NCBI RefSeq assembly: GCF_038397785.1
Contig: NZ_CP151642.1
Coordinates: 2,294,001 to 2,358,000, forward strand
Direction: 5' to 3'
From: Salinibacterium sp. TMP30
GTDB taxonomy: Bacteria > Actinomycetota > Actinomycetes > Actinomycetales > Microbacteriaceae
DNA length: 64,000 nt
Program-made: the position numbers and the translations under genes
Part shown: piece by piece, positions 1-12,049 of the stretch
How the letters are laid out: every line of letters starts with the position of its first letter
How positions within the stretch are numbered: the stretch's first letter is position 1
The notes under the pieces: model-generated
Seen by the model: only the letters and a program-made list of their open reading frames with translations
Database searches by the model: none
What the model was told of the DNA's origin: nothing

Positions 1-4171
<4,171 letters not shown>

Positions 4172-4256
4172 GGAACAACCTCCGTGAACCCCGTCGGGTT
4201 CGTCTGTCAAGATAATTGACGGTCGGTAATGAAATGCTCACCAGAATTACCCCGCC

Positions 4257-4286
4257 GCTATACTCGGGGCACCCAGCTGTCCGCAA
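4257..4286 (-). promoter_or_regulatory. Candidate rpoBC promoter
   Basis: On the minus strand TTGCGG (4286-4281) is followed after 18 bases by TATAGC (4262-4257), a reasonable sigma-70-like pair about 85 bases upstream of the rpoB TTG start. It is called from sequence match alone; other promoters further upstream are possible. Confidence 0.35.
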
Positions 4287-4382
4287 TATGACTGCTTAAA
4301 TTGTCTGGGAGCGCAAGGATCTACTATAAGCCGGTTTGCCGCGCCGTGTCCACCTGATTCTTGACCAAAGTCGAAATTTCGG

Positions 4383-5396
4383 CTAGGGGTTTGCTGTGAG
4401 TCCTGCTGCACGCTTCTTCGCAGCTAAGGCACCGAACGCTTCCCAGATCAAACGGTGGGCATTATTTACCGTGATGTCGGCGTGGTCATAGGCCGGCGCG
4501 ACCTCCATCACATCGAAACCAACGACATCCGTTTCGAGCACAATTTGGCGCACCATTCGCAACAAATCAATGGGAGCAAAGCCTCCCGGCTCTGGCGTTC
4601 CTGTTGCGGGAGCGAAGCCGGGGTCGAGCACATCAATGTCAATGGAGATGTACACCTTGGATGCCCGAGCCTTCGCCGCAGCGATCACATCGGGGATCAC
4701 GGCCTTGACGCCCCGCTCCCAAAACTCTTGCATCATGAAGTGCTTGAGGCCGTTATCGCGCATCCACTGCTGATCTTCTTCGCCCGGCCAATAGCCGCGC
4801 AAACCAACCTGCAAAAAGTTGGGGCCGGGAATCGCACCCGACTCAATGAGGCGCCGCATGGGGGTGCCATGGCTGGCCAGATTGCCTTCAAGAATATTTG
4901 CCGTATCGGCGTGAGCATCGAAGTGGATCATCACAACATTGCCGAAACCGTGATGCTCGGCCACCGCGGTTGCCGCCGGCCAGGTGATGGAGTGGTCGCC
5001 GCCAATGATGAACGGGATGATTCCGCGACTAGCGACCTCGGAGACGCGCTCGTAGATCGCCGCCTTAGATAGCTCCCACATTCCGTGACTCGTAATGGCA
5101 TCCCCATAGTCGATGACATCGAGGTGGTCGAAGATTTCGACGCCAAGGTCAAGGTGATAGGTGCCGGGATCATAGGCGCTGGCGCGGAGAGCGCGTGGTC
5201 CGAAGCGGGCGCCCGGCCGGTTAGTGGTGCTGTCATCCCACGGTGCACCCACGACGGCAACATCGGGCTTCCACGAATCGAGCTGCTCTGGCTCACTCAG
5301 CATGGGCCGCATACCAAACGTGGCGGGGCCAACATAAGACTGGGCATTCAATTGCGCCTGCAGGTGAGGGGCAACCTCACGGTTCACATCGACCAT
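4383..5396 (-). CDS. Agmatinase / guanidinobutyrase-like ureohydrolase
   Basis: A 337-residue member of the arginase/agmatinase (ureohydrolase) family, manganese enzymes that hydrolyse a guanidino group to urea and an amine in the cytoplasm. The metal-binding motifs are all present in order: GGDHS, HFDAHADT, and SIDIDVLDP with the following TGTPEPGG loop. The TGTPEPGG loop and length fit the agmatinase/guanidinobutyrase branch better than arginase. Exact substrate (agmatine, guanidinobutyrate, other) cannot be told by eye. The gene is transcribed toward rpoB and lies divergent from the spermidine-synthase-like gene, so a polyamine-related link is possible but unproven. The Shine-Dalgarno before the ATG is weak. 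Confidence 0.9.
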   Translation of the reverse strand: MVDVNREVAPHLQAQLNAQSYVGPATFGMRPMLSEPEQLDSWKPDVAVVGAPWDDSTTNRPGARFGPRALRASAYDPGTYHLDLGVEIFDHLDVIDYGDAITSHGMWELSKAAIYERVSEVASRGIIPFIIGGDHSITWPAATAVAEHHGFGNVVMIHFDAHADTANILEGNLASHGTPMRRLIESGAIPGPNFLQVGLRGYWPGEEDQQWMRDNGLKHFMMQEFWERGVKAVIPDVIAAAKARASKVYISIDIDVLDPGFAPATGTPEPGGFAPIDLLRMVRQIVLETDVVGFDVMEVAPAYDHADITVNNAHRLIWEAFGALAAKKRAAGLTANP

Positions 5397-5465
5397 GCTT
5401 CACGGTATCGCCCCGTGGCCGCTTGGCAGGTGAATGCCGCGCCACGGTTCTGTGCGACGAGCGCC

Positions 5466-5512
5466 GCACCAGCACGCACCAGTACGCACCAGTACGCACC
5501 AGTACGCACCAG
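5466..5512. repeat. 10-bp tandem repeat, five copies, in a divergent promoter region
   Basis: GCACCAG recurs exactly every 10 bases at 5466, 5476, 5486, 5496 and 5506, joined by CAC or TAC, so the unit is GCACCAGTAC. It sits in the 136 bases between two divergently transcribed genes and ends about 20 bases before the downstream start codon. The period is close to one helical turn, so every copy faces the same side of the DNA. The role is unknown: a regulator-binding array and a slippage-prone microsatellite are both possible. Confidence 0.85.
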
Positions 5513-5532
5513 ATTGTGGCAAAGTCAATGCC

Positions 5533-6399
5533 ATGGCCGAGCATCCAACACTCACTTTGAAACTCAGCGGCCACCTTGCCGAGATCGCCCCCGATAAGTG
5601 GATAGACGGCGCGTACACCCTGACCGTTGATGGCACACCGCAATCTCACGTGAATATAGACGACCCCAGCCAACTGTTCTTTGAGTACGTGCAGCGCATG
5701 GGGCACGTGATTGACCAGCTCACGGAGACTGGGGCACCCATCACTGCCGTTCACCTCGGTGGCGGCGCGCTGACCCTTCCCCGCTATGTCGAGGCCACCC
5801 GCCCGGGCTCGCGCCAACAGGTTGTGGAGCTGGAATCGGATCTCGTCGATTTTGTTCGCAAGGAACTTCCGTGGTCGAAGCAGGCATCCATTCGCGTTCG
5901 CCACGGTGATGCGCGTGAAGTGCTCGCCAAGTTTCCGCCCGGTTTGCGTGGTGCTGTCGACCTCCTTGTGGTTGACATCTTTAGCGGGGCGCGCACCCCG
6001 GCCCACGTAACGAGTCTCGAGTTCTACACCGAGGCAATGACTTTGCTTGCCCCTGACGGCGTGATTGTGGTGAATGTCGCCGATGGACCCGGACTCGCGT
6101 TCGCCCGGAGTCAAGCGGCAACCCTCAAGCACACGGTTGGTCATGTGGCCGCGCTCGCGGAGACACAGATCCTTAAGGGTCGACGTTTCGGCAACATTGT
6201 GCTCGTGGGTTCACCTTCTGCGTTGCCGCTGCAGTGGATGCCCCGTCTTTTGGCGGGTGGACCGCACCCATCAAAGGTGATCGCGGGCATTGAGCTGCTC
6301 GACTTTATTGGCAGTTCTCCCGTGGTAACCGACGCAACTGCGGTGAAATCACCCCCTCCGGCAAAAAATATTTTTCAAGTCAAGCCGGGGCATAGATAG
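5533..6399 (+). CDS. Spermidine-synthase-like SAM-dependent enzyme
   Basis: A 288-residue protein with the Rossmann core of the spermidine synthase / SAM-methyltransferase superfamily: HLGGGALTLPRYV (SAM loop), VVELESDLVDFV (acidic residue after strand 2), RHGDAREVL and DLLVVDIFSG. True spermidine synthases have GGGDGG and further Asp residues; here the loop is GGGALT and the later motif is VDIFSG, so aminopropyl transfer is doubtful. It resembles the 'fused MFS/spermidine synthase' group without the membrane part. The reading frame extends upstream through the tandem repeat, but the ATG at 5533 gives the natural start (MAEHPTLTL) and leaves the repeat non-coding. Substrate unknown. Confidence 0.8.
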   Translation: MAEHPTLTLKLSGHLAEIAPDKWIDGAYTLTVDGTPQSHVNIDDPSQLFFEYVQRMGHVIDQLTETGAPITAVHLGGGALTLPRYVEATRPGSRQQVVELESDLVDFVRKELPWSKQASIRVRHGDAREVLAKFPPGLRGAVDLLVVDIFSGARTPAHVTSLEFYTEAMTLLAPDGVIVVNVADGPGLAFARSQAATLKHTVGHVAALAETQILKGRRFGNIVLVGSPSALPLQWMPRLLAGGPHPSKVIAGIELLDFIGSSPVVTDATAVKSPPPAKNIFQVKPGHR

Positions 6400-6737
6400 A
6401 CCGTTCCGTACACGGGGGACGCCTGTACCCCGGTTTCGTTGAGGCAAACGGGGGACAAATCTGTCCCCCCAATTGCCTGTTTCTGGCGATTTCCGCGGAA
6501 AACCGGGGTATTTCGTACCCCAAACGGTTTCGTCTAGTCCCCCATGGTGCGGACACGAATTGCCCCCCATTACTGGGGACTGTCCTCCATAGTGAGGACA
6601 GCTAGTGTGAATTTAGAAGTTGAACGCGAGCCCCGAAGCTTGCACAGGAACCCGAAACCAGCACACAGCTTCTTGAATCCCGATAACCCGAACCACAATC
6701 ACTCCCGGCGAGCTTTGCTTTGCCGCGAAAGGAAATC
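6400..6737. promoter_or_regulatory. Palindrome-rich leader of the SipW/TasA-like cassette
   Basis: This 338-base gap holds no convincing gene but is full of G-run/C-run inverted repeats. GGGGGAC and GTACCCC flank 4 bases (6414-6431). GGGGGACA and TGTCCCCC flank AATC (6450-6469, perfect 8-bp arms). GGGGTA and TACCCC flank TTTCG (6505-6521). Three related elements of the form gTCCyCCATnnTGnGGACa lie near 6537-6555, 6561-6580 and 6581-6600; the last is a perfect TGTCCTC/GAGGACA repeat. They stop about 135 bases before the first exported-protein gene, as expected for an operator array controlling it, though RNA hairpins are also possible. No clear promoter hexamers were identified. Confidence 0.6.
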
Positions 6738-7292
6738 ATGAACAAGCTCGTTAAAGGCTCCATCGCAGGCGCAGCAGGAATCGCATTGCTTCTCGGTGGC
6801 GCAGGAACCCTCGCCACCTGGAACTCCTCAGTAACCGTCAGCGCACCCGGAAGCATCACCGCAGGAACGCTCGACATCGCAGCAACAACCGGCACGACCG
6901 ACGGCTGGAAGCTTGGCTCTGCCGCAACCGTTGCTTCGCCCGCCAGCTTCAAGATCGTTCCCGGCGACACCGTCACCTACACGAAGACCTTCAACGTCAC
7001 CGCAACCGGCGACAACCTCAGTGCAGCAATCGGACTCGGCACTGTCGCGATCGCACCGGCCAACTCAGCCACCGCGGCCGACACTGCACTCGCAGCAGCA
7101 TTGACCAAGTCAGCAGTCTTCACGGTCAACGGTGCAACCGCGACAACCATCAGCCCCGCCGCAGGAACGCAGCCGGTAGTTGTGACCGCAACAATCACCT
7201 ACCCGAAGAGCGCAACCGCTGGCGCAGAGAACTCGTCGAAGACCGGCGCTGTTTCGCTCAGCAACTTCAGCATCACGCTCACACAGAACTAG
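6738..7292 (+). CDS. SipW-type (alternate signal peptide) exported protein 1
   Basis: A 184-residue secreted protein of the TasA/camelysin-like group with an alternate, SipW-dependent signal peptide. The N-terminus has a short basic stretch (MNKLVKG), a hydrophobic core (AAGIALLLGGAGTLA) and then TWNSSVTV, the typical 'T-x-A-x-W' cleavage context. The rest is Ala/Thr/Gly-rich beta-type sequence with no cysteine. An earlier in-frame ATG exists at 6720, but GAAAGG at 6727-6732 precedes the ATG at 6738 at good spacing, so that start is used. First gene of a five-gene cassette that ends with its probable dedicated signal peptidase; a role as surface fibre subunit is inference. Confidence 0.85.
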   Translation: MNKLVKGSIAGAAGIALLLGGAGTLATWNSSVTVSAPGSITAGTLDIAATTGTTDGWKLGSAATVASPASFKIVPGDTVTYTKTFNVTATGDNLSAAIGLGTVAIAPANSATAADTALAAALTKSAVFTVNGATATTISPAAGTQPVVVTATITYPKSATAGAENSSKTGAVSLSNFSITLTQN

Positions 7293-7340
7293 TTTTACCC
7301 GGCCGGGTGTGCGATCTGGGGGGACGCACACCCGGTAAAA
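7293..7340 (+). terminator. Strong hairpin between cassette genes 1 and 2
   Basis: CCGGGTGTGCG (7303-7313) pairs perfectly with CGCACACCCGG (7325-7335) around an 11-base loop, and TTTTA/TAAAA extends the stem past a short bulge. It starts right after the stop codon of the first exported-protein gene and is followed by a pyrimidine-rich tract rather than a pure U-run. It may be a partial terminator or an mRNA-stabilising stem that sets a higher level of the first protein than of the downstream ones. Confidence 0.6.
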
Positions 7341-7405
7341 CTCTTCCTCTCTCCTCCCAGCTCCTCTTTTGCTCTGCACACTTCTCATCGGAAAGGCGGT
7401 GCACC

Positions 7406-7990
7406 ATGAACTCAACACTCGTTCGCGGCTCGCTCCGCACCGATCGACGCCAGGGCCGTCACGCAAAGCCCCGTAGCACCTCACCCCTGACGCGTCTCAT
7501 CCAGGGCACATCCGGTGTTCTCAAGGCGGCAGCTGTGCTCGCCATTGCGGTCTCGCTCGGTCTCGTCGGTACCGGTGGTACGTACGCTTACTTGAATTCC
7601 TCGGCCACAGTGACGCCCGGATCGACCGTGAGTGCCGGCACCGCCGCGCTCACCGTCGGCGCGGAAGCTCTCAACTGGACGGCGCTTGCGCCCGGCAAGT
7701 CAAGTACCGGAACCTTCACAATCACCAACACAGGTGATGTTCCCCTCGTGCTTTCTGCAACAATCGCAGCAACCATGACGCCCGCTGCCACAGCAAACCC
7801 ATTCACCATCACGGTCGCCAATGGCGCCTGCCCGGCATCGGGTGTGCCCACCGGAACCCTCAACAGCACCCTTGCCGCAGGCGCAACTAGCAGCGCGTGC
7901 CTCGTAGTGACGCTCCCTGCGAACGCCCCTGCGAACGCACAGTCGGCCAGCGCCGCAATCACCGCGACGATCTCGGGGGTTCAGCCATGA
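7406..7990 (+). CDS. SipW-type exported protein 2
   Basis: A 194-residue exported protein of the same class as its upstream neighbour. It has a longer basic N-terminus (about 45 residues), a hydrophobic segment (VLKAAAVLAIAVSLGLVGTGGTYA) and then YLNSSATVTPGS, matching the SipW-type signal context. The mature part is Thr/Ala-rich and contains two cysteines (NGACPASG and SSACLVV) that could form a disulfide. GAAAGGCGG at 7391-7399 supports the ATG at 7406. Its stop codon overlaps the next start in ATGA, indicating translational coupling. Confidence 0.85.
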   Translation: MNSTLVRGSLRTDRRQGRHAKPRSTSPLTRLIQGTSGVLKAAAVLAIAVSLGLVGTGGTYAYLNSSATVTPGSTVSAGTAALTVGAEALNWTALAPGKSSTGTFTITNTGDVPLVLSATIAATMTPAATANPFTITVANGACPASGVPTGTLNSTLAAGATSSACLVVTLPANAPANAQSASAAITATISGVQP

Positions 7991-8928
7991 GCCGCCGCAC
8001 ACAGCCGTCAGACACCAGCAAACAGCGGGGCATGAAACGCTCAACCCGGATGTCGATGATCGCCGGCGTTGCAGTATTTCTCACCCTAGTTTCAGGCGTG
8101 AGCTTCGCAGCCTGGACCGCGTCATCCACGAAAACTGCAACCGCCAGTGCTGGTGCAGTGGCAGTGACCACAGCAACAGCCGCTGGCGCTGCCACGATCA
8201 CCGCTTTCGGTCCCTTCACTTACACGTCATCGAACCAGACCGTGACCAAGCCAATCACTGTGCGCAACACTGGCACCGTCGAAGCATCGGTGAGCACTGT
8301 TGCGATCTCGCGCTCCGGAACATTGGCCGGCAACCAGATAGCCGTGAAGTTCTGGGCTGGCACCAGCGCCGCATGCGCGGCGACCACCCCCGTCGTTTCA
8401 TCGACGCTCGCCGGGGGCACTGTCTCGCTTGCCACGCTCAACATGACGATCGCCGCATCTGGTTCGGCGACCCTCTGCGCATCAACGACCTTCACCGGCA
8501 ATATGACTACTCAGGCTGGCAGAACTACCGACGCCACTTTTGCCGTCAATGCAACCGCCGGAACAAACTGGAACGCCACAGACTCTCTCGCTGCGGCAAG
8601 CCGCACCTTCACTCAGAACATCTTCATCACCACTGTGCCGAACGCGCCGACGAATGCCCAGTGTGTGAACGAGAACAACCAGAACGTAATCACAATCTCG
8701 TGGAGCACCCCTAGCGGATTCGTCACGCCCAACGGCGGCTACAACGTTTATTGGAACGGCAGCTTCATCGCCAACACCTCCACTAACTCCATGGGACTTC
8801 AAGGCAGCGGTGTAAATGGAAGCCTGACCGTCCGCGCCGTCGCTTCTGATGGAACCGAATCTGCAGATTCCGCCAACATCCCCATCCAACCTCGCACATG
8901 GTGGGGAAGTGGGCTCGCGTGCGGATAG
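7987..8928 (+). CDS. SipW-type exported protein 3 with C-terminal FN3-like domain
   Basis: A 313-residue exported protein. After a basic leader come a hydrophobic segment ([20 protein letters not shown]) and TASSTKTATASAG, again a SipW-type signal context. Residues about 70-215 form a TasA-like beta region (TVRNTGTVEASVST). Residues about 220-305 look like a fibronectin type III domain (VPNAPTNAQCV, ITISWSTP, YNVYWNG, LTVRAVASDGTES). The start is the ATG of the ATGA overlap with the preceding gene. The FN3-like end, absent from the two upstream proteins, suggests the adhesive or tip component of a surface structure, but that is inference. Confidence 0.8.
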   Translation: MSRRTQPSDTSKQRGMKRSTRMSMIAGVAVFLTLVSGVSFAAWTASSTKTATASAGAVAVTTATAAGAATITAFGPFTYTSSNQTVTKPITVRNTGTVEASVSTVAISRSGTLAGNQIAVKFWAGTSAACAATTPVVSSTLAGGTVSLATLNMTIAASGSATLCASTTFTGNMTTQAGRTTDATFAVNATAGTNWNATDSLAAASRTFTQNIFITTVPNAPTNAQCVNENNQNVITISWSTPSGFVTPNGGYNVYWNGSFIANTSTNSMGLQGSGVNGSLTVRAVASDGTESADSANIPIQPRTWWGSGLACG

Positions 8929-9782
8929 CAAACCGCCGAGCATCCGGAATTGCAATTGTGGTGGCACTGAGCGCAATGCTCGGTGCCACACCTTCTAGTG
9001 CCGCACCTGCTAGTGCCGCCACTGGCGTCGGCGTTGTCGAAGTCAGTAACGATGGCGTGAACTTCTCGCGCACCTACTCGGCCGCGGTTTTTGACAACAT
9101 CGCTCGCCTGAGCCCAGGCGACAGTCAGTCCGAAACGATCTACGTTCGCAATTCAGGAACGGTAGCGGGCTACCTGCGCATCACCATGCGCGAGGTCCGC
9201 TATTCAGACCAGCACTACGGAAACGCGCTCAACCTGACCACAAGCACTCCGGCCGTCGCCGGCACTGCCAAGTCGATCAGTTCGGCAAACCCATGCCAGG
9301 TAACGTACGAAGGCACAATCGTTGCCCCGGGCGCCATAGTGCCCGTCGTCGCCACACTGGCTTTGGGCAATCTGAGTGGCACCGACGGACAGGGTGCAAC
9401 GGCATCCCTGGCACTGAGGTTCGCGCTCTCCGATACAACACCGGGCACTTTGCCTGCAACGAACTGTGGTGGCTCAGGCACATCAATTCCGATAACGCCG
9501 ACGAGTCCCGGTGCCGCGGGTGGAACCGCCACATCCGGAACTTTGACTGGTGGAATCGCTGTTCCCGCTCCCGCACCAAGCGCGTCTGCAGCACCAATAT
9601 CCGGCGAGGCGTCAGGCGCCGAGGTTTTGCCATCGTTACCTTCAACATTCACTCTCGATCCCAACACGTGGCGGCTCTACCAGGAGTACCTTGTACTCAT
9701 TCTGGTTCTGGCAGCAGTGATTGGGGCTGGAATCTCTTGGTTCGCCGGTCGACGCTCACGAAAGGACACCCACGATGTCTGA
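8898..9782 (+). CDS. Exported surface protein with C-terminal membrane anchor
   Basis: A 294-residue protein with an N-terminal signal peptide (IAIVVALSAMLGATPSSAAPASAA), a beta-rich domain (residues about 45-190) resembling TasA-like domains (VYVRNSGTVAGYL-type repeat, here IYVRNSGTVAGYL), a Pro/Ser/Ala/Gly linker (about 195-245) and a C-terminal transmembrane helix (YLVLILVLAAVIGAGISW) followed by a basic tail RRSRK. Unlike genes 1-3, its signal peptide looks conventional. It overlaps the preceding gene by 31 bases if the ATG is used; a GTG at 8919 with GGGGAAG upstream is an equally good start. It could tether the other cassette proteins to the membrane. Confidence 0.8.
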   Translation: MVGKWARVRIANRRASGIAIVVALSAMLGATPSSAAPASAATGVGVVEVSNDGVNFSRTYSAAVFDNIARLSPGDSQSETIYVRNSGTVAGYLRITMREVRYSDQHYGNALNLTTSTPAVAGTAKSISSANPCQVTYEGTIVAPGAIVPVVATLALGNLSGTDGQGATASLALRFALSDTTPGTLPATNCGGSGTSIPITPTSPGAAGGTATSGTLTGGIAVPAPAPSASAAPISGEASGAEVLPSLPSTFTLDPNTWRLYQEYLVLILVLAAVIGAGISWFAGRRSRKDTHDV

Positions 9783-10467
9783 GATCACCGAGCGCGCTGA
9801 CGCACGCAAGGCACAACGCGCCGACAACGAAAAACCCAAGAGCCTGCTGCATTACCTAGGAATAGGCATCAGCGCTGGCCTCTTCGGGCTAGTGCTCCTG
9901 GTTGGCGCCCTGGTTATCGTGATCCCCAACCTTGCCGGAGCCACGCCCCTGACCGTGCTCACCAGCTCAATGGAACCGGGACTTCCCCCGGGAACCCTCG
10001 TCGTGGTTAAACCGATCGCGACCAACGACATTGCCATGGGCGACGTCATCACCTACCAAATCGAGTCAGGCAAACCTGGTGTTATTACCCACCGCATTAC
10101 AGGAATAACGAACTCGAGCGATGGAACCCGCACCTTCACACTCAAGGGCGACAACAACGACGTCGCGGATGAACTCGCCGTGCTACCCATTCAGGTCGTC
10201 GGCAAGCTCTGGTATAGCGTTCCGTGGATCGGAAACGTCAGCAACTTTGTTAACGGCGACGGGCGATCCTGGTTGGTTCCGATAATTGCCGTTGCGCTCT
10301 TTGTCTATGCAGGCTTCATGATCATGAGCGGCATCGTTTCAGGCGCGCGCAAACGCAAGCGGACACGAGCCCGTGCCGAACGTGAAGCCGAACGAGCCGC
10401 ATCCATCCACGCCGTCACTGAAGTGGATGCCGTCGACCCTGTCGATAACCGCGTGCGACTGGGCTGA
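9775..10467 (+). CDS. sipW: SipW-like signal peptidase I (Ser/His type)
   Basis: A 230-residue membrane-bound signal peptidase of the archaeal/ER/SipW type. A transmembrane segment spans residues about 30-52, then the catalytic serine in TSSMEPGLP (Ser65) and the basic-residue box VITHRITGI with His106, the Ser/His arrangement instead of the Ser/Lys of ordinary bacterial LepB. The KGDNNDVAD box follows, and a second transmembrane helix (about 168-190) leads to a long charged tail. The ATG at 9775 overlaps the upstream stop by 8 bases and has GAAAGGA ahead. As last gene of the cassette it most likely processes the exported proteins encoded upstream. Confidence 0.92.
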   Translation: MSEITERADARKAQRADNEKPKSLLHYLGIGISAGLFGLVLLVGALVIVIPNLAGATPLTVLTSSMEPGLPPGTLVVVKPIATNDIAMGDVITYQIESGKPGVITHRITGITNSSDGTRTFTLKGDNNDVADELAVLPIQVVGKLWYSVPWIGNVSNFVNGDGRSWLVPIIAVALFVYAGFMIMSGIVSGARKRKRTRARAEREAERAASIHAVTEVDAVDPVDNRVRLG

Positions 10468-10490
10468 CCCACTTCGATTAGCCTCAGTAC

Positions 10491-10958
10491 GTGGCTGATC
10501 TTCCCCGAGTGCGCGTGTGGGCCGACGCGCTCATCAGACTGCACCTGACCGACGAGTGGCAGTTCACCTTCGACAACGCCAAAACGCGCGCCGGGCTCTG
10601 CAACTACACCCACAAGCGCATTTCGGTATCGAAGTATCTCGCTGCCCGCTATGAGGATGACGAGATTCATCAGGTGCTGCTACACGAGATTGCGCACGCA
10701 ATGGCAGGGTCGGGGGCCGGCCATGGAGCCCAGTGGAAGACGATCGCGCGAGACCTCGGCTACGAAGGTAAAAGGCTGCACGGCGGGGCGATCGCCGACG
10801 AATTCGCCCCCTGGGTGGGCACCTGCCCGGCAGGACATCTGCACTATCGGTATCGCAAACCCACACGGGTGCTCGCCTGCGGCCTCTGCTCTCGAAAGTT
10901 TTCCAGCGCCCACCGCATCGAATGGGTGCAGCGCACTGTATCGCGCCCCCGGGGTTAG
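10491..10958 (+). CDS. SprT-like zinc metalloprotease-fold protein
   Basis: A 155-residue SprT-family protein. The zinc-binding helix LLHEIAHAMAG gives the HExxH motif, with a further His in GAGHGAQWK, and the C-terminal part is a zinc-ribbon-like segment (CPAGH ... CGLCSRKF). The eukaryotic relative Spartan cleaves DNA-protein crosslinks; the bacterial role is unproven. Translation starts at GTG, giving MADLPRVRVWAD. It lies 23 bases after the signal peptidase gene on the same strand but is functionally unrelated in appearance. Confidence 0.85.
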   Translation: MADLPRVRVWADALIRLHLTDEWQFTFDNAKTRAGLCNYTHKRISVSKYLAARYEDDEIHQVLLHEIAHAMAGSGAGHGAQWKTIARDLGYEGKRLHGGAIADEFAPWVGTCPAGHLHYRYRKPTRVLACGLCSRKFSSAHRIEWVQRTVSRPRG

Positions 10959-11029
10959 TCGCAGAGGGATACCGAATGTCGCGCGGCTCGCAGTCAGCGC
11001 GGCCAGCCGTAACCGGCCATAATGGTTAG

Positions 11030-11659
11030 GTGCAACATCCCGAGACTCCCGCTACAACCGGCCCATCTGGCACTTCTGACGCCACTGGACAGTGGTTCAC
11101 CTCTCACACCTCACGCCGGTGGTGGTTTGACTCTGGCGCGCGTGCCCTCGACTTTGCCTACACCGGAGCTATGGGCAACAACCCGGCCTGGGAAAAGTTG
11201 CACACCCCCGGCGATCTCGCCAGCTGGCTCGATGAACGGTTCGACGCATCGGATGGTACAGTCACCGAGCGCGACCTGACCGACGCCCGAGGTTTGCGAG
11301 AAGCAATCGCCTCCATCGCATCCGCGCTGAGCGTAGACGCGACTCCTGACCCCCAACAGATCGACGTCATCAATCTTTTTGCGGCAACGCCGGATGTTCC
11401 GCCACGGTTAGCGGGAGGCGGCATGAAAGCGGGCCGAACCACCGTTCGCACCGGCCAAGCCCTCTCGACAATGGCCCGGGAGGCCGTGTTCCTGTTCGGT
11501 GCTGAGCAGCACGAACGAATTCGAGAGTGTGCCGCCGACGATTGTGCTCTCGTCTTCTACGACGAATCACGCTCAAATAACCGCCGCTGGTGCTCGATGC
11601 AACGGTGCGGCAACCGCGCAAAAGTGCGCAGCCACCGTGCCCGCAATGCGGCACGCTAG
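11030..11659 (+). CDS. CGNR zinc-finger / ABATE-domain regulator
   Basis: A 209-residue putative stress-type transcription factor. The N-terminal 150 residues match the ABATE-type (formerly DUF1470) domain: FDSGARALDFAYT and DARGLREAIASI. The C-terminal CGNR zinc finger is complete: ECAADDCALVFYD, then RRWCSMQRCGNRAKV with its four cysteines, ending in basic residues. CGNR domains are thought to bind DNA; the ligand of the N-terminal domain is unknown. It starts at a GTG. It stands alone and ends 21 bases from the convergent DUF427 gene. Confidence 0.85.
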   Translation: MQHPETPATTGPSGTSDATGQWFTSHTSRRWWFDSGARALDFAYTGAMGNNPAWEKLHTPGDLASWLDERFDASDGTVTERDLTDARGLREAIASIASALSVDATPDPQQIDVINLFAATPDVPPRLAGGGMKAGRTTVRTGQALSTMAREAVFLFGAEQHERIRECAADDCALVFYDESRSNNRRWCSMQRCGNRAKVRSHRARNAAR

Positions 11660-11680
11660 CTGCGCACACTCAGTTGTCGA

Positions 11681-11983
11681 CTAGTCGACGAACTGAACCT
11701 CTTTCCAGAAAGTTACGTAGTTGGCAAAGTCTTTACCCACGCGCTTCGCAGCACCCGGAAGTGGGTCGGGGTAGCTGAATGCGCGGTCCTGGAACTTCTT
11801 GCCATCAGCACTCACGGTGAAGTACTGGCAGTCGCCTTTCCAGGGGCAGTGGTACGGAGTGGGGCTCTTCTCGAGCAGCTCGTGGTTTACGCTGGCCGGC
11901 GGGAAGTACCAGTTGCCCTCGATCTTGATGAGATCGTCCTGAGGTGCTTCTGCGATCACGGTGCCGCCGATTACTGCCTTCAT
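11681..11983 (-). CDS. DUF427 domain protein
   Basis: A 100-residue protein of the DUF427 family, a small beta-fold of unknown function common in Actinobacteria. Diagnostic features are WYFPPASVN, the CPWKGDCQYFTV motif and the closing AFSYPDP. The frame is open further upstream, but GGAGGAC eight or so bases ahead of the ATG at 11983 (MKAVIGGTV) fixes the start. It lies in tandem with the gene at 12050-12571 and may be cotranscribed. Confidence 0.88.
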   Translation of the reverse strand: MKAVIGGTVIAEAPQDDLIKIEGNWYFPPASVNHELLEKSPTPYHCPWKGDCQYFTVSADGKKFQDRAFSYPDPLPGAAKRVGKDFANYVTFWKEVQFVD

Positions 11984-12049
11984 ACTGTCCTCCATTGAGT
12001 CGGTGATTGTTCGAGCCAATCCTTCAGGCCAACGCTCAAGGAGCAAGCG

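Noticed and set aside
5466-5512. Possible CRISPR array at the tandem repeat
   Set aside because: The unit is 10 bases with no distinct spacers, and no cas genes are present.
5434-5532. Upstream extension of the spermidine-synthase-like protein through the repeat
   Set aside because: The added residues are repeat-derived and unlike any family N-terminus; ATG at 5533 fits better.
6505-6521. GGGGTA-TTTCG-TACCCC as a CsoR operator
   Set aside because: The half-sites are in the opposite order and different spacing from the true CsoR site at 41323-41341.
9640-9660. LPSTF in the fourth cassette protein as a sortase motif
   Set aside because: It is not LPxTG and is separated from the transmembrane helix by about 18 residues; no sortase gene is nearby.
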